Shown here piece after piece: positions 31,201-40,960 of a stretch of 64,000 nucleotides of DNA (the first letter of the stretch is position 1; the number at the start of each line of letters is the position of its first letter). The position numbers were made by a program, and so were the translations under genes. The notes beneath the pieces are model-generated. The model was not told the DNA's origin. It did not search any database and worked only from the letters and a program-made list of their open reading frames with translations. This stretch comes from Aegilops tauschii subsp. strangulata (taxonomy: Eukaryota; Streptophyta; Magnoliopsida; Poales; Poaceae), in the NCBI RefSeq assembly GCF_002575655.3, contig NC_053040.3:155993148-156057147 (forward strand), written 5' to 3'.

Positions 31201-31621
31201 CATGGAGGGTCTGCAGCCTTAGTGCTCGACCCTATCATCGATGGATTCCACCTCACTAGAGTCTCATGGATGGAGGTAGCAACCTCAATCAGATATACAA
31301 AGATAGAGTGAGGAAAATGGGGATCGATCCGTCAAGGATCAAACCCAGTAATACCACCTTTAAGGGGGTCATTCCCGGAGTGGACGCCCGCCGCACAGGC
31401 ACCGTAACGCTTGAAGTAGTGTTCAGATCTCCAGATAAATTCCGAAGCAAGGACTAATCTTTGACATTGCACCTTTTCGCAGCGGCTATCACGCCCTCCT
31501 CGGACTAACAGCGTTCGCCAAATTCAATGTCGTCCCGCACTACGCGTACCTCAAGTTGAAGATGCCTGGTCCCTCAGGCGTCCTAACTATCAACGGCAAT
31601 ACATAACACTCACTTCGAACC
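28247..31621 (+). pseudogene. Older Gypsy element: degenerate gag and protease
   Basis: A gag-like ATG lies at 28,247. Open pieces follow in shifting frames. Around 29,300-29,670 there is an acidic, Asp/Glu/Asn-rich segment with a basic end (KKQKRKIK). At 30,120-30,450 there is the gag core, with FKAVNIESYDGTTNPAVWIE and LKGPTRHWLNSLPEDS, as in Tat-lineage gag proteins. At about 30,860-30,930 comes a CQIHG....H....C zinc-knuckle-like block. At 31,266-31,457 an aspartic-protease-like segment has MDGGSNLNQIY (DGG in place of DTG/DSG, usual for this lineage). Several stops and frameshifts separate them. The coding region is interrupted at 31,621 by the younger Gypsy and continues at 47,522. Confidence 0.75.
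31617..31621. repeat. Target-site duplication GAACC, left
   Basis: GAACC directly before the LTR start TGTCGGCATTCTGG. The identical GAACC follows the last LTR at 47,517-47,521. Five bp is the normal duplication length for LTR retrotransposons. Confidence 0.95.
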
Positions 31622-32508
31622 TGTCGGCATTCTGGGAACGGGGGTCCCCAGACTTGCCTGCCTGCGGCCCACAGCGTGGCTGTGCTAGCAGGCCCATACG
31701 GCCCACCTTCATCAATGAGGCATTCAAGACCCTCGCGAGGGGCCAAGCCTCGCGGGGTGGACGACGCAAGACCTCCTCAGGAGCGGCCTCACCAGGCTGC
31801 CTCGCGAGGAGTGGAGATATCAAGGTAGGGCAAACCTCGCGAGGCTCTCGTGACATGAGCCATGATGATCAAGACCAGGCGGGCGCCAGCGCGCGCATCG
31901 TCCTTGTTTCCTCTCTGGTGCTAAGGGGGCAAGCGCAGGCGCGGACTACCGAGGCATCAGGCAAAGGTTTCCATATTGGTGCAACGAGACCAAGACCAGC
32001 AGGACGGCAGGACGGAGGTCACCATGGAGCCCAAGACAGCATCATCACCAGAGCCTTTTGCAGGCGAAGACCGCTTTTGTCAGGATAAGCTGTACTAGCT
32101 GTCCCTTTCAAATTGGCCACCGTTGTTGGCTCCCTTCCCGCTCAATATTTGGGGAGAGGACCAGGGACTATATAAGTAGAACTAGCCACCGCAGTAGAGG
32201 CATCTAGCTTTGAGCCAACCCTTAGCCACACACTGAGCACAAGAACACCTCAACCTCAGGAGGCTGTTCTTCCTCTTGTACTGTTCTTCATTAGCCCAAG
32301 AGACAATCCACCACCACCACACTGGAGTAGGGTATTACACCACAACAGTGGCCCGAGCCAGTATAAACCTTGTGTCTTTGTGTTGTGAGATCGCCGAGTT
32401 CGTCCGTGAGATCTTAAAGAGCTAGGGCGTAGATCGGTAGGGAGGAAATCTTCGCGCGCACCCCAGTGTTCAAACCTTGAGGGTTTTGCCAGAACCCGTG
32501 ATCCGACA
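31622..32508 (+). repeat. Gypsy LTR 1 (outer left), 887 bp
   Basis: Starts TGTCGGCATTCTGGG and ends CCGTGATCCGACA. A TATA box TATATAA lies at 32,169-32,175, so the transcription start should be near 32,200. A polyadenylation-type signal is not obvious. It is followed two bases later by the primer-binding site. Confidence 0.95.
32169..32175 (+). promoter_or_regulatory. TATA box of LTR 1
   Basis: TATATAA within GGGACTATATAAGTAG. The same box is kept at 39,712-39,718 in LTR 2 and 47,177-47,183 in LTR 3, in the context GGGCCTATATAAGTAG. Confidence 0.85.
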
Positions 32509-32510
32509 TT

Positions 32511-32528
32511 TGGCGCACCAGGTAGGGG
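32511..32528 (+). promoter_or_regulatory. Primer-binding site, unit 1
   Basis: TGGCGCACCAGGTAGGGG follows the LTR end with a TT spacer, in the correct place for minus-strand priming by a tRNA 3' end (TGG complements CCA). Unit 2 has TGGCGCGCCAGGTAGGGG, so unit 1 differs at one base. The priming tRNA was not identified. Confidence 0.8.
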
Positions 32529-32569
32529 TGCGCCGAAGCTTCTCTTCTGTCGATCCGCGCTCCGCCCGC

Positions 32570-33369
32570 ATGTTAGGCACCCCGTCATCGACTCCGACGG
32601 CCAGCATCGACGACGAGGCCAGGGGGCTTCGAGCCCTGGCCCCCGCCCTGTGGCGGGTGCGGTGGCCAACCAAGTTCACGCCAGAGATGCCGCCGCGCTA
32701 CGACGGCGCGGCGGATCCGACGGTTTTCCTGCTAGCATACGAGGAGGCCGTCCTCAAGGCCGGGGGTGATGACAAGGTCATGGCCAACTGGTTCCCCATG
32801 GTTCTTACTGGCGAGCTGCGCACCTGGCTGCTCAACCTTCCCGGATCCACGGTGACGTCTTGGGAGGAGCTGCGCGACCTCTTCACCGCACGCTACGCGG
32901 CACCAGCGCACCATGCGGTCGTGACCCTGTTAGGAGGCTCTCAGGCGCCGCCTTCATATCGCCACGTCAAGCCGTTCCTCCGTCGGATCGGTGCAGCTTC
33001 CAAGCGCTCGGGGGCTCCGCCTGGCTGGGCTGCGCCTGAGGCCGACTTCACCTTTAGCTCAGAAGACTACCCCATCACCACCGCCGGCACGGGCATGATT
33101 CCCATGCTCTGCATGCCCACCATCTGCCACGTAGCCGTCACCAAGACCCTCACTGACGGCGGCGCTGGCCTCAACTTGCTCTCCGTGGAAGCCTTTGGCC
33201 TCCTTCACGTGTCGCTCGAGCGGCTCAGCCTCAGCAAGCCTTTCTCAGGAGTTGGTGGCGGCGTTGCCCACTCCCTGGGGCAGATCCACCTCCCCGTCAC
33301 CTTCGGCACGCGCGACAACTACCACACCGAGCTGGTCCACTTCGACATCGCCCGCATCGGCCTCCATAC
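32570..33369 (+). pseudogene. Unit 1 gag remnant fused to protease
   Basis: The ATG at 32,570 lies shortly after the primer site and opens a frame with FTPEMPPRYDGAADPTVFLL and WLLNLPGSTVTSWEELRDLF, the N-terminal part of a Tat gag. After FTARYAAPAHHAV it passes through a non-gag linker straight into the protease, KTLTDGGAGLNLLSVEAFGL (catalytic Asp at 33,155-33,157). The rest of gag and the zinc knuckle are absent, and unit 2 has the same gap. Near 33,366 one C is missing compared with unit 2 (GGCCTCCATAC against GGCCTCCCATAC), which shifts the frame before the end of the protease. It is non-functional. Confidence 0.8.
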
Positions 33370-35384
33370 AACGCCATCCTCGGGTACCCAGCTCTGGCCC
33401 AGTTCATGGCGGCGACTCATCCGGCCTATAACCTCATGAAGATGCCTGGAAGCAAAGGTGTCCTCACCATCAAGGGGGACACCAAGGAGGCCGTGATGGC
33501 ACTCAAGCTTGCCCTCAAGACCGCAGCGGCGGCGCAGCCCGTCGGCGCCGGTACCCCCGAGGCCAAGGAGGCCGCGCCTACCAAGAAGAAGCAGCTATTC
33601 ACCCAAGACAGGGCAGAAACCAAGCAGGTGCCGGTCGACGAGGACGGGTCCTCAGGAGCCACCTTCACCATAGGTGCCGGCGTCAACCCCAGCCAAGAAG
33701 AGGCGTTGGTGAAGTTCTTGCGTGCAAACAAGGATATATTCGCATGGGAGCCCAATCAGCTGGTGGGTGTTCCGAGAGAGGTGATCCAGCATCACTTAAG
33801 GGTATGCCCCAACGTGCGCCCTGTCAAGCAACGGGCGAGATGGCAATCTAAGGAGAAGCAAGCCTTCATCGTCCAGGAGACCCGCAAGTTGGAGGCCGCG
33901 GGTGCCATTCGCGAGGTTCGATACCCCGAATGGCTGCCGAACCCCGTCGTAGTACCGAAGAAAGGCGGGAAGAAGCGAATGTGCGTCGACTTCACCAACC
34001 TCAACAAGGCGTGCCCTCAAGACCCGTTCCCTCTCCCACGCATCGACCAGATCGTCGACTCCACCGCTGAGTGCGACTTGCTGTGCTTCCTGGATGCGTT
34101 CTCAGGGTATCACCAGATCAAGATGGCAGTGGAAGATGTAGAGAAGATAGCCTTCCTGACCCCGTGTGGGGTGTACTGCTACACCTGCATGCCCTTCGGA
34201 CTGCGCAATGCAGGCGCAACCTTCCAGCGGCTGATGCACATCGCCTTAGGGCGACAACTCGGGAGAAACACAGAGGCCTACGTCGACGACATCGTGGTGA
34301 AATCTCGGGAGGCGAGGACCCTAATCCAAGACCTGGAGGAGACCTTCGAGAGCCTGCGCCAGGTGACCTTGCGGCTTAACCCGGAGAAGTGTGTGTTCGG
34401 TGTCCCTTCCGGCAAATTGCTGGGATTCCTCGTGTCCCACCGAGGGATCGAGGCGAACCCGGAGAAGATCAAGGCCATTGAGGACATGAGCCCACCACAG
34501 ACCCTCAGAGAAATGTAGAAGCTGGCCAGTCGGGTGATCGCATTGGGACGCTTCATCTCCAAACTAGGAGAGCGTGCCTTGCCCTTCTTCAAGCTGATGA
34601 AGAAGAAAGGCCCATTTGAGTGGACCCCGGAGGCCGACCAGGCCTTCCAAGACCTCAAGAGATACCGAACTAGCCCACTGGTGATGGTGGCGCCACGACC
34701 TCTCGAGCCCCTGGTGCTCTACCTGGTCCCCACCCCATACTCTGCCAGCACAGCGCTGGTGGCGGTTCGAGAGGAGCACCAAGCCAAGGGCGCGCTGCGC
34801 CAAGCTACATCTGAAATGACGCAAGATCAGGAAGGCGCCGTGAGAGCCGTAGCGGCGTCAACAGAAGACCAAGCTCGGCAGGACGACGTCACAGAGACCC
34901 CCGCAAGCGACCAGGTACCAGGAGTTCCACCACCTCAGGAGACGTCCGGGCCCCCGCAAGACACAAGCCTCACCAACGCGCCAGCCCTTGATGAGCACCC
35001 GGTGTATTTTGTCAGCACGGTGTTGCGGGACGCAAGGGCACGATATCCCATGCCTCAGAAGCTCCTGCTCGCACTCTTCGTGGCCTCGCGCAAGTTGCGG
35101 CACTACTTCTAGGGCCATCCCATCAAGGTCGTCTCAGCCTACCCGTTGGAGAGAGTGCTCAGGAGACCGAACTCTGCTGGAAGGGTCGCTGAGTGGAACA
35201 TCGAGCTGCAAGCATTCCAGTTGGAGTTCAGCACTACCCGGGTCATCAAGGGAGCCGCGCTCGCTGATTTTGTGGCGGAATGGACAGATGCCCCGGCGCT
35301 TGAAGTAGGCGAAGACCAGTCCACCCCACCAGGAAGCGAGGAACAGGATGGCCAGGTCATGTATTTCGATGGCGCTTCGCGCAT
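33370..35384 (+). pseudogene. Unit 1 reverse transcriptase and RNase H
   Basis: After the frameshift the frame continues with the protease tail (AYNLMKMPGSKGVLTIKGD), a linker, then reverse transcriptase: PVVVPKKGGKKRMCVDFTNL, FLDAFSGYHQIKM, CMPFGLRNAGATFQRLM and the catalytic YVDD box at about 34,276-34,290. TAG at 34,516-34,518 replaces CAG of unit 2, and TAG at 35,110-35,112 replaces CAG of unit 2. The RNase H part includes LVLYLVPTPYSASTALV and ends with MYFDGA near 35,375, where the frame is lost in both units. Without the two private stops this would be the most complete domain of the element. Confidence 0.88.
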
Positions 35385-37163
35385 CAGGGCGCGGGGGCTG
35401 GAGCAGTACTCATCTCGCCCGCTCAGGACAAGCTCTACTACACTGTGCAGCTCTGCTTTCAGCAGGGCGAGAAGGTCTCCAACAACATCGCAGAATACGA
35501 GGGCCTCATAGCTGGCCTGAAGGCCGCGGCAGCTCTGGGGGTGAAGCGCCTTGCTGTTAGGGGCGACTCGCAGCTCCTCGTCAACTTCTCCTGCAAAGTG
35601 TACGAGCCAAAGGACGAGCACATGGAGGCTTACCTCGCAGAAGTGCGTAAGATGGAAAAGCAGTTCATGGGACTGGAGGTGCAGCATGTGCCCCGCGGCA
35701 CCAACAAGGAAGCCGATGACATCGCCAGGAGGGCATCCAAGCGGCAGCCCCAGGAGCCTGCCGTCTTCGAGGAGCGGCTCTTCAAGCCGTCGGCAAAGCC
35801 AGCATTTTCAAGCACAGTTCAGCCTCGGGAGGAGCTCCCACAACCACCTGCCACGGGAGCCCCAGCCTGTGGCCCGACCTCAAGAGCTCGCCTGCTCTTG
35901 GCGCTCGAGCCTCAGGAGGAATGCTGGACCAAGGAATTCAAGGAGTACCTGATGCAAGGGACGCTGCCAGAGAAGGAAGACGACGCAGAGCACGTGGCCC
36001 GGCAAGCCACGGCATACTGTATCCAGGATGGTGAGTTGTACAGAAAGCGACTGAATGATGTTTCGCTGCGCTGCATTTCCAGTGACCAGGGAAAGGAGTT
36101 GCTGGTTGACATACATGGCGGGGGCTGCGGACACCACTCGTCGTCACGGACTCTCGTCGGCAAGGTGTTCCGCAGTGGATTCTACTGGCCCACGGCGCTC
36201 AACGACGCAGCCGAGTTGGTGAAGTCCTGCGAAGCTTGCCAGTTCCATGCCAAGCAGATACATCAGCCAGCTCAGGGCCTACAGACCATACCACTAACGT
36301 GGCTGTTCGCAGTCTAGGGGCTGGATATCTAGGGCCCCTTCCCTCGGGCGCCAGGGGGCTACCGCTACCTGTACATCGACATCGACAAGTTCACCAAGTG
36401 GGCGGAAGTGGAAGCTGTTCGCACCATCCCAGCTGGATCCGCGGTCAAGTTCATCAGAGGCATCGTGAGCCGTTTCGGAGTCCCCAACCGCATCATCACC
36501 TATAACGGTTCGCAGTTCACCAGTAACCTCTTCAAAACGTACTGTGCTAACCTTAGATCGCAGATCTGCTACGCTTCGGTGGCGCACCCCAGGAGAAATG
36601 GTCAGGCCGAATGCGCCAACGCAGAGGTCCCGAGGGGCCTCAAGACCAGGACCTTCAAGAAGAAGCTCAAGGCTTGCGGCAGGGGCTAGTATGACGAGCT
36701 CCTGTCCGTGTTGTGGTCCATCCGCACCACCGCCACCAAGCCAACGGGCGAAACCCCGTTCTTCCTCGTCTACGGAGCTGAAGCGGTCCTCCCTCATGAA
36801 GTCAAACATCGCTCCGCGCGAGTCCTAGAGTTTGATGAAGCGCAGCAGGGCGCCTTGCGGGGGATGGACCTCGTGCTAGGGGAGGAACGCCGCCGCGAGG
36901 CTGCACTAAGGGCGGCAAGGTTCCAGCAGGCGCTGCAGCGATACCACTGCCGCAACATCCACTCCAGGACGCTCGAGATGGGTGACCTCGTCCTGAGGCG
37001 GGTCCTCTCTAGGGAAGGGCTGCATAAGCTTTCACCCATGTGGGAGGGCCCGTTCAAGGTCGTCCACATCTCCAAGCCTGGCGCCGTGCGCCTGGAGACG
37101 CTGGACGGGGTGCCCATCTAGAACTCCTGGAACATCCAGCACCTCCGAAAGTTCTACCCATGA
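35385..37163 (+). pseudogene. Unit 1 second RNase H segment and integrase
   Basis: A second frame begins near 35,385 with GAGAVLIS, then FQQGEKVSNNIAEYEGLIAG and LAVRGDSQLLVN, an archaeal-type RNase H segment as found in Tat elements. The integrase zinc region follows (GHHSSSRTL, then CEACQFHAKQ), then a TAG at 36,315-36,317, shared with unit 2, where a Trp codon is expected. The catalytic core is next: FTKWAEVEAVRTIPAG, VPNRIITYNGSQFTSN and HPRRNGQAECANAEV. The second catalytic Asp is replaced by Tyr (36,501-36,503; unit 2 keeps Asp). Private TAGs lie at 36,687 and 37,119. The frame ends with HLRKFYP and TGA at 37,163. No chromodomain follows. Confidence 0.88.
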
Positions 37164-38134
37164 AGAAAGGCCCAGTGCCTGTGAAGAAGGCCCAGTGCCT
37201 GTGAAGAAAGGCCCAGTGCCTGTGAAGAAGGCCCTGCGCCTGTGAAGAATCGCCGCCCGTGGCACTCTCACGTAATAATGAGTGGGGCTGTACACGCCCC
37301 GGAGTCTTCGGAGAGCCACCCTCGGGCCTGAGGGGCTCCCGCCCACGCCTAGTGGCAGCACTTAGCTCCGCGCTGGTGAGAAGTCTTGAAGACTAGATTA
37401 GGTGCCGGACGCGGCTTTTCATTTGCTTTCCGCAGTTGGCTCGTTTTCTCTTAATCGAAGTTGCTTCCAGCGTTCCTTGCTGATTTTGTTCCGTTTGCTG
37501 CTATTCCCGACTTCAGTTCGCCTGTGTTCTCTCCCTCGCATACCTCGCGAGGGGGTTAGGCAGGTGCCCTTGCGAGCGTTTTTTCCTTCTGTCCCTCTGC
37601 CTTCGGTCTGTTTTCTCGCGAAGCACCCTCGTTCGAGCCCACAAGCTGGCGCGCCTCTCCTAATCCGTGCCCCTCGGGTACTGCGATATGAAGTGCTAGG
37701 TCAATGCTCGGGCGAACGACAAGTCTCCTAGCGAGCTTCCTAACAAATTTTCTGCAGATCTTGAGCAGCTACTAAGCCAAGACAAGCACAAGGAAACAAG
37801 TGCCCCGCGAAGAGGAGGCAGCTTCGCGAGGCAGCCCCGAACATGCCAAGCTAAGTTATCTCTGCACCAAACAAACGACACAACACGGAAACAACAAGCA
37901 TAGCGCAATAATCAAGGAACCACCATTCGATACACGCCCCTCCGGGCCCATACTGGTTTCATTTTAGATGCAGGAAGGGAAAGAAGAGCAAAACAAAAGC
38001 AGCGTTGCAGCGATCCATGGGGGCAGGCCCCTGGCGACGTCCCGAGCCTAGCCGGATCCCTCCTCGCGCTTCACGGAGGCACGACGACGGGATGACCCGC
38101 TACCACCTTCGAAGCGAGCGCGACGGCGTGGTGG
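37164..38134. other. Unit 1 post-pol non-coding spacer with about 20-bp repeats
   Basis: 37,164-37,250 holds four units of GAAGAAGGCCCAGTGCCTGT type. The remaining sequence has several Ser/Cys/Leu-rich open frames on both strands without domain similarity, including CTCGCGAGGGGG and CTCGCGAAGCACC blocks. It corresponds to 44,678-45,561 of unit 2. Confidence 0.6.
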
Positions 38135-38839
38135 CTAGTCGTAGCCGCCGCTGCTGGAGCCTTCGCCAAGAGAAGTGCCCCTATAGCTGGACGAGGCGCG
38201 GCCGGCAGGCTCGCCCTCGCCCTCGTCACGGCCGTCGCCGAGACCGAGCACCTCCTCGCCGTCGTTAGTCTCGGGGCAGCACCCGGTGCGGCGACCATCT
38301 TCCCCAAACACCCTCGCGTAGAGGGTCGCATCACCATCGTACTTGAAGTGGAGGCTGCACCGCCTGCCCAGCCCGCGCGCGCGAGCGAACGTCTGCCAAC
38401 CGCGGGCCAGGGCTATGTTGCCCACGGCGGAGACCTTGACCACGACCCAGGAGGCCCTGCTGCAGCAGCCATCCACCTGTAGCCAGAGCCCGCCTAGACC
38501 AGAGGCCGGCAGCTCTTCGACGAAGGAGCGGGGGAGCTGAAGCCAGCTGCCGGCCGGATCCTCCGACCAGACGACGAACTCCGGCAGCACCTCCGCCGAG
38601 TGAAAGCGCGGCCGGGGAGGCCGCGCCACCACGGCACGCCTCCCCTCATAGATGGGGCATCCGCGACTAGAGCGACCCCTGCCGCGTGCAGCGGCGCCAC
38701 CCCGTGAGCGGGGAGCCGCGGCGGGAGTCATGGTGTGCTTGCGGGGACGACTGCGTCCCCGCTTGGGCGCCGTGGAGCCGGGCCCTTCGCGAGGGGCCTT
38801 TCCTTTCTCTGCGGCGGAGAACCTCTTCGACGGCGCCAT
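38135..38839 (-). CDS. Antisense AT-hook/B3-like protein, unit 1 (shortened)
   Basis: On the strand opposite to the element an ATG at 38,839 (MAPSKRFSAAEKGKAPREG) opens 234 codons. Residues about 25-35 (KRGRSRPRKHT) resemble an AT-hook, and Arg/Gly/Ala-rich sequence follows. About residues 75-180 have the B3 pattern: WLQLPRSFVEELPASG, then WVVVKVSAVGNIALARGWQTF, then FKYDGDATLYARVFGEDGRR. The end is Gly/Ser/Glu-rich. TAG at 38,135-38,137 replaces the CAG of unit 2, so the last 28 or so residues are lost. A TATA-like TATAAAT lies at 38,917-38,923 on the minus strand, about 80 bp upstream of the ATG. Antisense extra frames are known in Tat elements such as Grande. The B3 and AT-hook calls are from pattern only. 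Confidence 0.65.
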   Translation of the reverse strand: MAPSKRFSAAEKGKAPREGPGSTAPKRGRSRPRKHTMTPAAAPRSRGGAAARGRGRSSRGCPIYEGRRAVVARPPRPRFHSAEVLPEFVVWSEDPAGSWLQLPRSFVEELPASGLGGLWLQVDGCCSRASWVVVKVSAVGNIALARGWQTFARARGLGRRCSLHFKYDGDATLYARVFGEDGRRTGCCPETNDGEEVLGLGDGRDEGEGEPAGRASSSYRGTSLGEGSSSGGYD

Positions 38840-38916
38840 TGGAGTCGGCGATGGGCGGAGAAGAAGAAGCAAGCAAACAAGGAAGAGATGGGCGATGGGG
38901 GCTCTGCCCCCTCCCC

Positions 38917-38923
38917 ATTTATA
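38917..38923 (-). promoter_or_regulatory. TATA-like box upstream of the antisense frame, unit 1
   Basis: TATAAAT on the minus strand within CGCTATAAATGGGGAGGGGG, 78 bp upstream of the ATG at 38,839. The unit 2 equivalent (46,431-46,437) reads TATATAT in CGCTATATATGAGG, so the box stays TATA-like despite a substitution. Confidence 0.5.
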
Positions 38924-39164
38924 GCGAAAGAAGGCCAACCGGCGCCCCCACGATCACAGGTAATGATGGTTTTCCTTGCATGTCGCAGGGACTTGTAAAG
39001 TCGGGCAGTTGCCGAGGTGGCGTGGGGAAGCGGAGACGCCCACGTCTAATCAACCGCCACGCGTCAACCAAGGCCGCAGGCTTTGGGTGCCCGCGGCGCT
39101 CCGCGCTTGACCTTTGGCTTCGCCTCGAAGCCAAGCCCGAGCGCGCCTTGGGCCCGGGGGCTAC

Positions 39165-40051
39165 TCTTGGCGTTCTGGGAATGGGGGTCCCCAGACTTGC
39201 CTGCCTGCGGCCCATGGCGTGGCTGTGCTAGCAGGCCCGTACGGCCCACCTTCATCAACGAGGCATTCAAGACCCTCACGAGGGGCCAAGCCTCGCGGGG
39301 CGGATGACGGAAGACCTCCTCAGGAGAGGCCTCACCAGGCTGCCTCGCAAGGAGCGGAGATATCATGGCAGGGCAAACCTCACGAGGCTCTCGTGATGTG
39401 AGCCATGAAAATCAAGACCAGGCGGGCGCCAACGCGCGCAGCGTCCTTGTTTCCTCTCTGGTGCTAAGGGGGCAAGCGCAGGCGCGGAGTACCGAGGCAT
39501 CAGGCAAAGGTTTCCATATTGGTGCAACGAGACCAAGACCAGCAGGACGGCAGGACGGAGGTCACCATGGAGCCCAAGACAGCGTCATCACCAGAGCCTT
39601 TTGCAGGCGAAGACTGCTTTTGTCAGGATAAGCTGTACTAGCCGTCCCTTTCAAATTGGCCACCGTTGTTGGCTCCCTTCCCGCTCAATATTTGGGGAGA
39701 GGACCAGGGCCTATATAAGTAGAACTAGCCACCGTAGCAGAGGCATCTAGCTTTGAGCCAATCCTTAGCCACACACTGAGCACAAGAACACCTCAACCTC
39801 AGGAGGCTGTTCTTCCTCTTGTACTATTGTTCATTAGCCCAAGAGATAATCCACCACCACCACACTGGAGTAGGGTATTACACCACAACGGTGGCCCGAA
39901 CCAGTATAAACCTTGTGTCTTTGTGTTGTGAGATCGCCGAGTTCATCCGCGAGATCTTAGAGAGCTAGGGCGTAGATCGGTAGGGAGGAAATCTTCGTGC
40001 GCACCCCAGTGTTCAAACCTTGAGGGTTTTGCCAGAACCCGTGATCCAACA
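39165..40051 (+). repeat. Gypsy LTR 2 (shared middle), 887 bp
   Basis: It has the same length as LTR 1. The start reads TCTTGGCGTTCTGGG rather than TGTCGG, so the terminal TG has mutated. The end CCGTGATCCAACA is followed by the primer site of unit 2. It serves as 3' LTR of unit 1 and 5' LTR of unit 2. No direct duplication of flanking bases surrounds it, as expected for a recombination product rather than a nested insertion. Confidence 0.93.
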
Positions 40052-40053
40052 TT

Positions 40054-40071
40054 TGGCGCGCCAGGTAGGGG
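40054..40071 (+). promoter_or_regulatory. Primer-binding site, unit 2
   Basis: TGGCGCGCCAGGTAGGGG, two bases after the end of LTR 2. Confidence 0.85.
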
Positions 40072-40112
40072 TGCGCCGAAGCTTCTCTTCCGTCAATCCG
40101 CGCTCCACCCGC

Positions 40113-40960
40113 ATGTTAGGTGCCCCAGCATCGACGAAGGGGCCAGGGGGCTCCGAGCCTTGGCCCCCGCCCTGCGGCGGGTGCGGTGGCCAACCAAGTT
40201 CACGCCAGAGATGCCGCCGCGCTACGACAGCGCGGTGGATCCGACGGTTTTCCTGCTAGCATATGAGGAGGCCGTCCTTGAGGCCGGGGGTGATGACAAG
40301 GTCATGGCCAACTGGTTTCCCATGGCCCTCGCTGGCGAGCCGCGCGCCTGGCTGCTCAACCTTCCCGGATCCACGGTGACGTCTTGGGAGGAGCTGCGCG
40401 ACCTCTTCACCGCACGCTACGCGGCATCGGCGCACCACGCGGTCACGACCCTGTTAGGAGGCTCTCAGGCGCCGCCTTTAGATCTCCACATCAAGCCGTT
40501 CCTCCGCCGGATCGGTGCCGCTTCCAAGCGCTTGGGGGCTCCGCCCGGCTGGGCTGCGCCTGAGGCCGACTTCACCTTCAGCTCAGAAGACCACCCCGTC
40601 ACCACCGCCGGCACTGGCATGCTTCCCATGCTCTGCACGCCCACCATCTGCCACATAGCCGTCACCAAGACCCTCACCAATGGCGGCGCTGGCCTCAACT
40701 TGCTGTCCGTGGAAGCCTTCGGCCTCCTTCACGTGTCGCTCGAGCGGCTCAGCCTCAGCAAGCCTTTCTCAGGAGTTGGTGGCGGCGCTGCCCACTCCCT
40801 GGGGCAGATCCGCCTCCCCGTCACCTTTGGCACGCACGACAACTACCGCACCGAGCTGGTCGACTTCGACATCGACCGCATCGGCCTCCCATACAACACC
40901 ATCCTCTGGTACCCAGCTCCGGCCCAGTTCATGGCAGCGACTGATCCGGCCTATAACCTC
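40113..40960 (+). pseudogene. Unit 2 gag remnant fused to protease
   Basis: The ATG at 40,113 (MLGAPAST) is out of frame with the rest, because bases between it and the conserved GGCCAGGGGGCT are missing compared with unit 1. The first in-frame ATG is at 40,211. The protein then parallels unit 1, including the same missing gag middle and zinc knuckle. The protease motif reads KTLTNGGAGLNLL: the catalytic Asp is Asn (40,679-40,681), while unit 1 keeps Asp. Unlike unit 1, protease and reverse transcriptase are in one continuous frame here. Confidence 0.8.
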
